Origin: Angiostrongylus vasorum
Taxonomy: Eukaryota; Nematoda; Chromadorea; Rhabditida; Metastrongylidae
Direction: 5' to 3'
Length of the DNA stretch: 64,000 nucleotides
Assembly: GCA_018806985.1 (NCBI GenBank)
Contig: JADANN010000184.1
Location: forward strand, 1-64,000
The notes under the pieces are model-generated. The model saw nothing but the letters and a program-made list of their open reading frames with translations, was not told the DNA's origin and did not search any database. The translations under genes were made by a program, and so were the position numbers. Below are positions 55,798 to 64,000 of the stretch, piece after piece (the stretch's first letter is position 1; each line of letters opens with the position of its first letter).

Positions 55798-56870
55798 TTG
55801 AATATGCTTTGCTTTATCGTCCATCATCTGAGAAGGAGTTTAAAAATTAAATACCGAAAATTGAACCACGAATGGGCCAAAATGGCAAGCGCTGCTGGTT
55901 TAAAACCATCAGTTATCTCTCAACTAAAAGTTGAGTTACCAACACGTCCCGTCTTGTACTTGCTTATAAAAACTCATAAGCTAGTATCCAGCGATGACCT
56001 TGCGTCTACCGATCCATCATTGTTTAAGGTTGGACCAATCATTAGCTGTGTAGACGGGCCAACGGATAGGATAACATGGTTTTTAACCCTAATATTTAGC
56101 CAGCTGTTGAAACACATTCCAGCGCATCTTACGAAAGCCCAGATGTTTCTGGATCGTCTACGTACTGCGCAGCACAGCAGTGCGTACGTGATGGAGTCGT
56201 TCGACGTTAGTACCCTTTACACAAACGTGTCGAATGACTCCGCAAAGCAAGCCATATTCGAACTCCTGATGCAACACGAAGGAGAAATAAACATGTATGG
56301 CTTCAAGATAGAGCAGTTGATGGCACTCTTAAAAGAATGCTTGAGCTGCTCAATCTTCAGATGGTCCCAGAAAGTACTACGCTCAAATAAGAGGGTTGGC
56401 AATGGGACAACGACTGGCACCAAGACTGGCCATTGCGTTTATGTCTAAGGTGGAAGCACCGGTGAGCGATCACTGGCCGCTACTCTACTGTAGATATATA
56501 GATGACTGTCTGCTCAACACAAGAGGGAAATGGACAAATGTTTCGAGTTGTTGAATGAACAGTCAGAGTATATCAAGTTCACCCTGAGAGAAACCGAAAG
56601 ACAACTGGATTCCATTCCTGTACGTCCAAATCAGCCTGTAAGAAAATGGCTACATTACGAAGTGGTACCGAAAGCCAAGTAATAAAAACATCTTGGTTCA
56701 TTAACTCTCCCTCTCACCCGCTCTCACACGAAAAGGGCGTTCATAAGAAACATGTTTCGAACAGCAACCAACGTGTGCACGGGAAGAGAGCAGAGAGGGA
56801 GTCGCGGAACTTGGCGCGGCAAATAGCCATTTCTAATGGCTACGAAACTATAGCTCGGGCATAGGTATAG
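55798..56870 (+). pseudogene. PLE reverse transcriptase, frameshifted
   Basis: The first 216 codons are open and carry the PLE RT blocks: PTRPVLYLLIKTHK, GPIISCVDGPTDRITWFL, KHIPAHL and ESFDVSTLYTNV (RT motif A region with FDVSTLY). At about 56385 the frame shifts by one base. In the next frame LAMGQRLAPRLAIAF and the catalytic YIDD box (CRYIDDC, 56497) follow. A second shift after that leads to CFELLNEQSEYIKFTLRE. A third is needed for the last part (LARQIAISNGYETIA). Catalytic aspartates are intact although the frame is not, so decay looks recent. Confidence 0.85.
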
Positions 56871-57013
56871 AGGAAATGCTAGGCCTCCAAACGACACTCC
56901 AGCGATAAAATGGTCCCGTTTATCCTACCCTTCATCTCAAATGATGTAAGGGTGCAGCTATAAAACACTGCTTAAGAAGGGCAGCTCTAGAGAATTCGGT
57001 AAACGTAGTTGAA

Positions 57014-57240
57014 ATGCCACCGAGTAATCTTAGGCGCCAGCTAGTTCGTAACCGCCTATATGACCGTCTATGTGCAACGCAAAATTGCATAGTTTGCCCT
57101 AATGGTAGAGACGGTGATTGCATGAGCTCGGATATAGTTTATCTGATCTCTTGTAAGGCGTGCGGAGTCGAATACATTGGCAAAAACCGGCAGACCCCTC
57201 TGTGCCCGCATAAAAGAACACCTAGTCGGCAAACGTAAAC
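57014..57240 (+). pseudogene. PLE GIY-YIG endonuclease domain, partial
   Basis: Contains CIVCP..GDCMSS (a Cys pair typical of the pre-GIY linker), then VYLISCKACGVEYIGKN, the PLE form of the GIY-YIG motif (VYLI..C..C...YIG), then RQTPLCPHKR, where the usual TGRPL.RI.EH reading has slipped frame. It ends in the frame after TPSRQT. In an active element it would nick target DNA. Confidence 0.8.
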
Positions 57241-57770
57241 CAAATACCCCATTAAGCACGCATAGGGACCCAGAGACATAGCGGGGAGGACTTTGAAGTA
57301 CGTGTCACGATCCTCGCGCAGGAATCGAGAACACAAGCGCGCAAAACTCTCGAGGCGTTCTGGATTAATTCCCAGAAATCCGAAAAATGCACCGCAGGGA
57401 AGAATGCCTCATTATCACGCGTGATATTGGGCAGTATATAAGGCTGTTATGGAGAGAGGCATACTACGCTTCCATGTGAACTCTGTGCGGTTGGTCTCCA
57501 CGCGACATACTCGGTAGAAGCCTCATAGAAAGCGGTGAGTGCGCAAAGAAGCTATTCTGTGTTCAATGTGATTGAAATTTTGGTTCAGCGTTTTCTCTGT
57601 TTGATTGAAGAGGTGTTTGACTAAGTAGATTGCAGGTCAACTTGACTTTCAGGCACTGAGGAAGGAGAAATCCGCTGAAACTTTAGCTTGTTCTTGAATA
57701 AAGAATAAAAAATAACACCTCGTGTTTGCTCGACAGGAATACGAAGAACAACGGAGAGGATTTTGAAGTA

Positions 57771-58580
57771 GGAGTCACTATCCTCACGCAGGAATCCAAA
57801 ACATCAGCGCGTAAAACTCTTGGAGCATTTTGGAAAACATCGACAAGTTAACAGCAGCACAACATAAGAAATGGTTTAGAGCCTTCCACGTGATTTTATT
57901 TACACAATTTTGGAAGCTACCCTCTAATCTCGAGACTGGTTGTGGAACATCGAGATGTTATGGTAGAATGCAATACCTCAGGAAGAAATGTGCGTTTGTC
58001 CTCAAAAACTGGACACGAGCTAACATGGGATAAAAAGTAGTATCAAATTCGGGAAAATGTAGCAAGTAGCAATTGGGATATGTATGAAAACCACTGGGGG
58101 AAACGACCAGTGAATACTTTACGTCCAACAAGCTTCTAAATCTCATTTGTAATAGGAAATTTACTCAGACCACTCCACCTCGTAGGTACATTGCAGTCTC
58201 CATGGAGGTCCGGACCAAGCGATCGAATGGACATTGCAGTTTGCTCACTGGGTTTAGTGGGTTTCGGAATTTTCTCAACTGCACTGTGTATATTATTCAT
58301 TCAACAGATAATCGAAAGCAGATCAAAAGTGGGAGGGTGGTAGCAGAAAGACTATTCTCAACACTTAATGCTTTACAAAAAGACCTTTTCTAAGAAATGT
58401 TAGTCCATAGATCGGTAGTTTAACTTACAGTTTACTGCTACTACATTCCAATCGCTACGCTTATCGTATAAAATGTGGGGATATGAAAAATACAAAAAGT
58501 GGAGTCAACGCAAAGTGCAGAACACTTCCGAACACCGACAGCAATGCATTTGCTATATGTACCATAGTTACTCTCTTACG
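57771..58580. other. Partial second PLE copy, then no recognised feature
   Basis: 57750-57830 repeats 3' UTR sequence (GGAGAGGATTTTGAAGTA.GAGTCAC..TCC and AAAACTC) of the PLE just upstream, so another truncated copy abuts it. Beyond 57840, ORFs on both strands (57830 plus, 57958 minus with SPSGFHTYPNCYLLHFPEFD) are open but unassigned; the minus one looks more coding. Confidence 0.4.
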
Positions 58581-58587
58581 TACTTGG

Positions 58588-58830
58588 ATACTTAGATGGC
58601 CCGTCTTCAACGGTTGTGCGGGCCTCAGCATGAGCTCCATTTATTTGGAGTTTTGCTGGTGAAGCCATCAAGATTCCCTGGAGTTCCGAGGTCAGCCAGG
58701 CTAAAGTCTACGCCAGTCGTCACCACAATAGGCAGTCGTCGCCCTTGTGGATTAGAGGGAGATTTCTACCATGCGACTAGTTGGTGCCAGGATGGTGATG
58801 GATAGTGGTATTGGTTTAACACAGTTACGT
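58588..58830 (+). repeat. Family A repeat, 5' part
   Basis: ACTTGGATACTTAGATGGCCCGTCTTC, GTTTTGCTGGTGAAGCC, CCTGGAGTTCCGAGGTCAGCCAGG, GATTAGAGGGAGATTT and GGTATTGGTTTAAC, then lost. Confidence 0.75.
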
Positions 58831-59254
58831 ATTAAAAAGTGGCAGCATACGTATCATTTATACTTGCAGAGCGATAGGGCAATGTCTCTTCTACGATGCT
58901 GTCATGTTGAATTCCCCCCAAGCTCTCTAGTTATTGCGAAAAAGAAATTTTACTGCCAAAAAACCCGAAAGTCCACATGCAACAGCAAATGCTTACATTC
59001 TCTGGGCCAGCCGTGAAAAACGGCTTCGGTGCTGAATAGGTGAAATAAAACTAGGGTGCGGTAAAAGAAAAGGCCCCAATCTGCACACAGTTCAGCCCAA
59101 GACCTTGTCAACACATTTATTTGACCGTTTATATCAGAGACCGTAGGTTATATCGACAAAGCAGCACGTGCAGCACGGATATCGACACAGTAGTATGTGC
59201 AGCATGGCGAAAATCACACAACATTGAAGCGAAACTAGAACTACGGTAGTAGCT

Positions 59255-59455
59255 CCAGAATCGGTGGCAAATCTCCCTCTGATCCACAATGGTGGCATCT
59301 GTCCGTGGTGGTGATGACCTGGGGCATTCTACACTGGCTGACCTCGAAACTGCAGCGAAACACAGTCGTTAAACGAGGAAACCTCCGAGAAAATGGAAAT
59401 TATGCTGGGGTCCACAGCCAGTGACTATGGGTCACCCAAGTATCCAAGTGAGTGT
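59255..59455 (-). repeat. Family A repeat, 5' half
   Basis: Reverse copy: GGTGGCAAATCTCCCTCTGATCCACAA to AAGTATCCAAGTGAGTG. Confidence 0.75.
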
Positions 59456-59639
59456 TTCCATTAAAACGCACCTGATTCGGAAATGAAATTGTAATGTAAT
59501 GTGATGTAATGATGACGCGTGTAATGGAAAGTGGCATGCCTATATCGTCCCTGTCAGAATATGGTAGATGGTTTCACAACATTTTGGAGACAAATTACCG
59601 CGAATAAATAATAAACCCAATACAACTAAGATGACTGGT

Positions 59640-59875
59640 GGTTGCTGGTTGCGCTGATCGATACAACTAGTTCAAAGACAGGCGAAACGAAAGACCCGCA
59701 TGGTGTGGTGGTGAACGCATTACTCTCCGGAAAGGATAATAGCGCGTTCGTTCCGTTCCCCAGACACCTGCGGTCCGGAGTTTTGCAAATATCTCAGCAT
59801 CATCTTAGTTGTATTTCACATGATACCTTGCCATTAAAAATTGTAGTAGGCAGTAAATAAAAAGGTTAAAATAAT
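59640..59875 (+). repeat. Family C repeat
   Basis: GCGAAACGAAAGACCCGCATGGTGTGGTGGTGAACGC head, GCGCGTTCGTTCCGTTCCCC with a small tandem TTCCG duplication in the B-box region, TTTGCAAATATCTCAGCATCATC, and the AGTAGGCAGTAAATAAAAAGG tail. Confidence 0.85.
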
Positions 59876-60945
59876 AAAACCAATATTATAAGCGGCTCAA
59901 CAGAGAACTTTGCTCCTAACTTTTATAAAGGCATCCCATTTTCCTTCTCCTTTTCTACGCTCTGAATTCAGAACAGGTCAGAAATTTTTCAGGCTTATGC
60001 ATGACACCATGTAACAAAATGCGCACTCTTTTCAGGGGAACTAACTCACACGTGTTTAAAGAAATATTAGGAAATCTCCGAGAACTCACAGCTCAATAGT
60101 TTCCGCATTGTCTGCATTGTGAGCAGCGCAGTGCTGAGAGTTATACCAGTTGTTGTCGGTCGTAGCAGTGAGCGTGGCATCAGTCGCTAAAAAAATCGCC
60201 TCTACATTGCGAACAATATGAAATTTTTGAACACGTACTAACAGAAATTGTAGAAATACGAGAGTTTTTCGCAAAAAGTCACATTTGGGATCAACATTAA
60301 AATAAAAAATGCAGAATTAGATAATATCCGAGGGTGAAATGCAGCGTAGACTTCGCTTTCCTTTTTTATTCAATTGCCAGAATATTCAATGAATGTTTGT
60401 TATTAGCAGCGACTTTCGGGAATCAAATAATGATTTCGGCAAGTAGGCAGCCGAAAGCAGCGCGCTACTCTCTGCTATAGGATAATTTGCAAATTTTCAC
60501 ACGTCTTTTTTTCTTGCTGATCGAAAGGTTTGCATCCACTTAGTCCACCACTTCAAGGGCAAATTTTAGCTAAAACTGTTGACGATTCCTGCTCCGTTTA
60601 GGATGTCGAGATCGAAATGGAAAGCGAAAAAATTAGCAATATTTTGTGGTGATTTGAATGCAAAAGTACAGGCGTAGAAGCGGTTCGCAGCACTGCCGTT
60701 TCACCTTACCAGGGACTTCAAACGAGGGTCTCATGCGATACAGGCAACAAAACTTTTGTGATGGAGACAATGAGGGTGGAGATGGCCCTCTACGATGAAG
60801 AATGATCAGTTAAATATGTTACTTGGACGACTAATTGAACACGATGAAGGATTCAAGAAATGGGTGACGCTTGGGATGAAGGAAAGTCAAAGAAAAACGG
60901 CTCAATGCTTCTGTTGTAGAAGAAAGGCTGTAGCATTTTTCAACT
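59876..60945. other. No gene established
   Basis: No repeat or exon recognised. 60600-60900 has mixed composition with some open plus frame but no splice support. Confidence 0.35.
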
Positions 60946-60949
60946 ATAT

Positions 60950-61150
60950 TAGGATATAACTTCAACGAAGCTGAGATATTTGCAAAACTCTGGACCGCAG
61001 GTGCCTATGGTGAGGAACGAACGCGCTATTATCCTTTCCGAGGAGTAACGCGCTCACCACCACACCATGCGGGTCCTTCGTTTCGCCTGTCTCTAAGCTA
61101 GTTCTGTCGATCTTTTTTAGCCATCAGCAATCACCTGTCAACGGCATTGA
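60950..61150 (-). repeat. Family C repeat
   Basis: Reverse copy, GGATATAACTTCAACGAAGCTGAGATATTTGC to CCATCAGCAATCACCTGTCAACGGCATTGATC; well preserved. It is joined directly to a family A copy at about 61150. Confidence 0.85.
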
Positions 61151-61412
61151 TCAAATCTCCCTCAGGTCGTCACCAGTACAGGTAGTCGCCGCTCTTGTGG
61201 ATTAGAGAGAGATTTGCCACCATGCGACTAGTTTGATACCAGGACTGTGGTGGATCGTGATATTGGTTTATTCTTAGCTAGGCTTCCTGATGCAAACGCC
61301 AGACTACCTCTCAGCTTGGGAGACCCCGCCGAGGGGGATGAACCACCCGCTGTGTATCGCAGTCGGACACTCAGGAGCACCTCCCAGCCGCGATGGGGCG
61401 GTAAACCGTTGG
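61151..61412 (+). repeat. Family A repeat, 3' two thirds
   Basis: GGTCGTCACCAGTACAGGTAGTCGCCGCTC to GATGGGGCGGTAAACCGTTGGGAGAG. Well preserved. The plus ORF starting at 61247 is this repeat plus the CA tract that follows. Confidence 0.85.
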
Positions 61413-61522
61413 GAGAGAAATCACATGCGTCATGCCTAAAGTCCCGTTATAAAACAGCGCCTAAAACGGTAGCCGCAAAGGAGCTGCAGATAATAAGTAG
61501 AGGCAAGGGAAAATTATTAGTA

Positions 61523-61523
<1 letters not shown>

Positions 61524-61601
<78 letters not shown>

Positions 61602-61622
61602 TACACATACACACACACACAT
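61524..61622. repeat. (CA)n microsatellite
   Basis: About 100 bases of almost pure CA with three interrupting CATA units. The Thr-His and Cys-Val ORFs read across it are artefacts. Confidence 0.95.
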
Positions 61623-61849
61623 GCAAATACAGAATACAAATAGCAGAGTCGAAATAATCGATTTTCCGCGCATGCGGAAGCCGAAATTACGTAGAAAACC
61701 AGCCATCGTAGCGGAATTCATAGAAACTACGGTAATCTGCTCAAATCATCGAGGCTTAGAAGGAGGCGTGAATTTTGACAGTGGTCTACTTTTTCCGTAA
61801 AAATGTGCTTTTTGTAGAGTCTAATTGCGAACTTTGACCGGCTTTTTCT

Positions 61850-62130
61850 CCAATGAGTGCGTGTGGCGCAGCAATCGGAAGTGTCCTGAAATACACGTGG
61901 CATCGATACAAGCGACCTTAGCCCACCAAGCCTTCGATCCCTCTGGGGGTCGGCAAATTGGTACCAGGCTTATCTGGGAGGATGACAGCACTGAATCGAC
62001 ATAGTGGTAGGCCACCGCAAATTATTATATAGACCAGATATGCATTCAGTCATCTCTAACAACGCTTAATGAAGTTGAAAGTGGAGCATCCCTCGACTGA
62101 TCAACACCGAGAGCTTTATCTTCCATCCTA
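61850..62130 (+). repeat. Family B tRNA-derived SINE
   Basis: GTGCGTGTGGCGCAGCAATCGGAAG head, GGCATCGATACAAGCG, CCCACCAAGCCTTCGATCCCTC, CAAATTGGTACCAGGC, CCAGATATGCATTCAGTC and AGCTTTATCTTCCATCC. Full length. Confidence 0.85.
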
Positions 62131-62755
62131 TAAAAGTGGGAAGTCATCGATTTTACCTAGTTGACGTAGTGCCTCATTTCAACGAACTGCGGACTAGCAT
62201 TGCTCTCTCTATCTCCATCGTTCTGCTCTCAAATCGTCTTCACTTTGCTAAACATGCAAGAGCGATGCATTGCCTTGAGTAGGAACTAGGAAAGGTAGAC
62301 ATCAGAAGGCCAGTTTGAACCCTCTTGGGTGCCAACCTAGCCTGTCACTTAGTAGTAGCGGCAAGGAACTACGACTTGATTGGGAAAAAGCTCCCTCCGG
62401 TGAACAAACACCGTTATTGTGTCTGGTGGAGATCCATTAGAGATCTCAGGATTCCAGGGAGAATCGACTTGCAAAGCTTTCAAATACATTCATGAATAAC
62501 ACAAAATCCCTGAGTGGAAATCAAAGAACTCATTTCTCTCGATTCGCATCCAACTATTCTGATTTCTCACGCTCATTGCTTTTTCGACTACCTATCTTTT
62601 AAACGATGTTTGTACTTCCAACCGCCGAATGTTGCAGTGATTTTTTGGCATCATCACAGGGAGAAATAGTCTAATGAATCCTAGAAGAGCTAATACCTGA
62701 ATCTCATCGATGATCTCTTGGCTATCTAACAAATTACTTGCGGTTAGATCGTATA
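62131..62755. other. No gene established
   Basis: 62390-62475 has faint family A resemblance (CCGTTATTGTGTCTGGTGG, CTCAGGATTCCAGGG) but too little to call. Otherwise nothing. Confidence 0.35.
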
Positions 62756-62759
62756 AATG

Positions 62760-64000
62760 GTTCCTACGACTGACATTTTGTTAAACTCGGCATTGATAAA
62801 ATAATTCTTTATAATTTTATTGAGCGAAAACAAGGTGTCATCTTGTTCTTTGTTCAAGAGCAAGCTAACGTTTCAGCAGCGGATTTCTCCTTCCTCAGTG
62901 CCTGAAAGTCAAGTTGACCGCAATCTACTTAGTCAAACACCTCTTCAATCAAACAGAGAAAATGCTAAACCAAGATTACAATCACATTTAACACAGAATA
63001 GCTTCTTTGCGCACTCACCGCTTTCTATGAGTCTACCACTGAATATGTCACATGGAGACCAACCACACGAAGTTGACATGGAAGCGTAATGTGCCCTTCA
63101 CATTAGAGTAACTGGTTTAAATGCTACCGATTATCACGCCTCATTTTTGAAGTACTCCTCCCTGCGGGTTATTTTCGGATTCTTGGAGTTAATTCAGAAT
63201 GCCTCGAGAATTTTGCGCGTTCGTGTTTTCATTTACAGTGCAGGGATCGCAAGTTTTACCTCAGAATCTTTCCCCTTATGTCTCTACGTTCTATACGTGT
63301 TTAATGGAGTATTTGCTTAAAGTCCACCGACAAAGTCTTCCGTTACACGGACGCGGAGTAGTCTACCCGTTTCGCCAATCCATTCGTCCCCACACGCTTA
63401 ACAAGAAATCAGATAATCTCTATTCGAACCCATGCAATCGCCGTCCCTATCTTTAGAGCAAGTTATGCAATTTTTACGTTGCACACAGACTGTCGTACAG
63501 GCGGTTGCGAACTAGACGTGTTAGAGTGGTCAGTGGCATTTCAATTATCGTTACCGAATTCTCCAGACCGGTCCTTCTTACGCAACGTTTTATAGCTGCA
63601 ATTATTTCATTTAAAACGAAGGGCAGCATAAACGGGACCTTGTTATCGCTAATGTTGTTGTTTGGCGTTTGGGTTTTCCTCTACACCTATCCAGACATAC
63701 GGTTTCGTAGCTACTAGAAATGGGTATTTGCCGGCCCAAGTTCCAGGACTCCTCTGTCTACTCTCTTCCTGTACACCCTGCTGGTTGCTGTTCGAAACAT
63801 GTTTCGCCCTTTTATGTGAGGGGTGAAAGCAGAGGTAATGAAGCAGTACCTTTTTACTACTTGCCCTTCGGCAGCAATTCGTAATGTAGCCGTTTTCTGA
63901 TAGGTTAATTTGGACGTTCACAAATAAAAGGCACTTTTCTTTTTGTTCTTCTCGGGTGAAACGTAATACTCTGACAGTTCATTTAATAACATAAAACATA
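62760..64000 (-). mobile_element. Penelope-like retroelement, 3' part, continues beyond the window
   Basis: Minus-strand element. From the window edge: C-terminal RT (LSENGYI near 63890, HKRAKHVSNSNQ near 63800, KYPFLVATK near 63725), a linker, the GIY-YIG domain at 63440-63340 (DYLISC, a stop, ACGDEWIGETGRL), 3' UTR with CACATGGAAGCGTAATGTGCC-like sequence, and a terminal piece with a diverged hammerhead-like motif at 62901-62862. In-frame stops mark it as dead. RT motif A to YIDD would lie beyond 64000. Confidence 0.82.

Larger units (their letters stand above)
55316..57770 (+). mobile_element. Penelope-like retroelement, most complete copy
   Basis: PLEs are retroelements with a telomerase-related RT and, in many animals, a GIY-YIG endonuclease. 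Order here: a plus-strand endonuclease tail (55335-55420, TGRPLCVRIKEHLV) from another copy; an inverted terminal piece with a hammerhead-like motif (55595-55560) and reversed 3' UTR to about 55740; then the RT (55798-56870), an intervening region, the GIY-YIG domain (57050-57240), a 3' UTR, and a forward terminal piece with motif 57653-57688. The inverted flanking pieces fit the known PLE habit of inverted or tandem terminal repeats. RT and EN are frameshifted, so it is inactive. Of the named PLE groups, the nematode type is the natural guess but was not tested. Confidence 0.88.

Noticed and set aside
55316..57770. Endogenous retrovirus or LTR retrotransposon
   Set aside because: No gag, protease or integrase; the RT has PLE-type motifs and is followed by GIY-YIG, and the terminal pieces are inverted.
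61247..61721. ORFs of Thr-His or Cys-Val repeats
   Set aside because: They read through the (CA)n microsatellite and family A repeat; no coding evidence.

Overview
The window reads as nuclear DNA of a metazoan, most likely a parasitic clade V (strongylid, hookworm-like) nematode. The reasons are short introns (41-102 bases in the best gene models) with T-rich acceptors ending in TTTCAG or TTTAG, a very high density of short interspersed repeats, nematode-type Penelope-like retroelements, and decayed copies of animal housekeeping genes. Nothing looks bacterial: there are no long ORFs, operons or ribosome binding sites. Species-level assignment is inference.

Layout. 1-20 kb: gene-poor, with repeat copies, a degenerate Penelope-like element (PLE) end at 14.6-15.3 kb, and a mariner and a LINE remnant side by side at 15.4-16.1 kb. 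20.2-22.7 kb: minus-strand exons that splice in frame, with an unrecognised four-exon model at 21.39-22.67 kb and a two-exon end of a possible CK1-like kinase at 20.2-20.56 kb. 22.75-23.06 kb: a foldback element carrying two opposed hammerhead-like motifs. 24.5-29.4 kb: a decayed, intron-containing copy of cytoplasmic dynein heavy chain (AAA4, stalk, AAA5). 32.4-35.4 kb: two copies of an about 0.8 kb repeat mosaic. 35.5-36.3 kb: relic of a polypeptide GalNAc-transferase. 38.0-38.9 kb: relic of proteasome ATPase Rpt2. 42.9-43.1 kb: a second dynein piece (before or at AAA6), out of order. 44-50 kb: exon-like segments on both strands among repeats. 54 kb: the last two exons of an unknown gene. 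55.3-57.8 kb: the most complete PLE, with reverse transcriptase, GIY-YIG endonuclease and inverted terminal pieces. 62.8-64 kb: another PLE running off the window.

Three repeat families cover much of the rest. Family B is a tRNA-derived SINE of about 280 bases with pol III A/B-box-like sequence. Family C is a second tRNA-like repeat of about 310 bases. Family A is an unclassified repeat of about 390 bases with an AAGT-type tail. No gene here can be called intact and functional with confidence. The recognised host-gene relics all lie on the minus strand and carry stops, frameshifts or deletions while keeping intron positions, so they came from DNA-level duplication rather than retrocopying.
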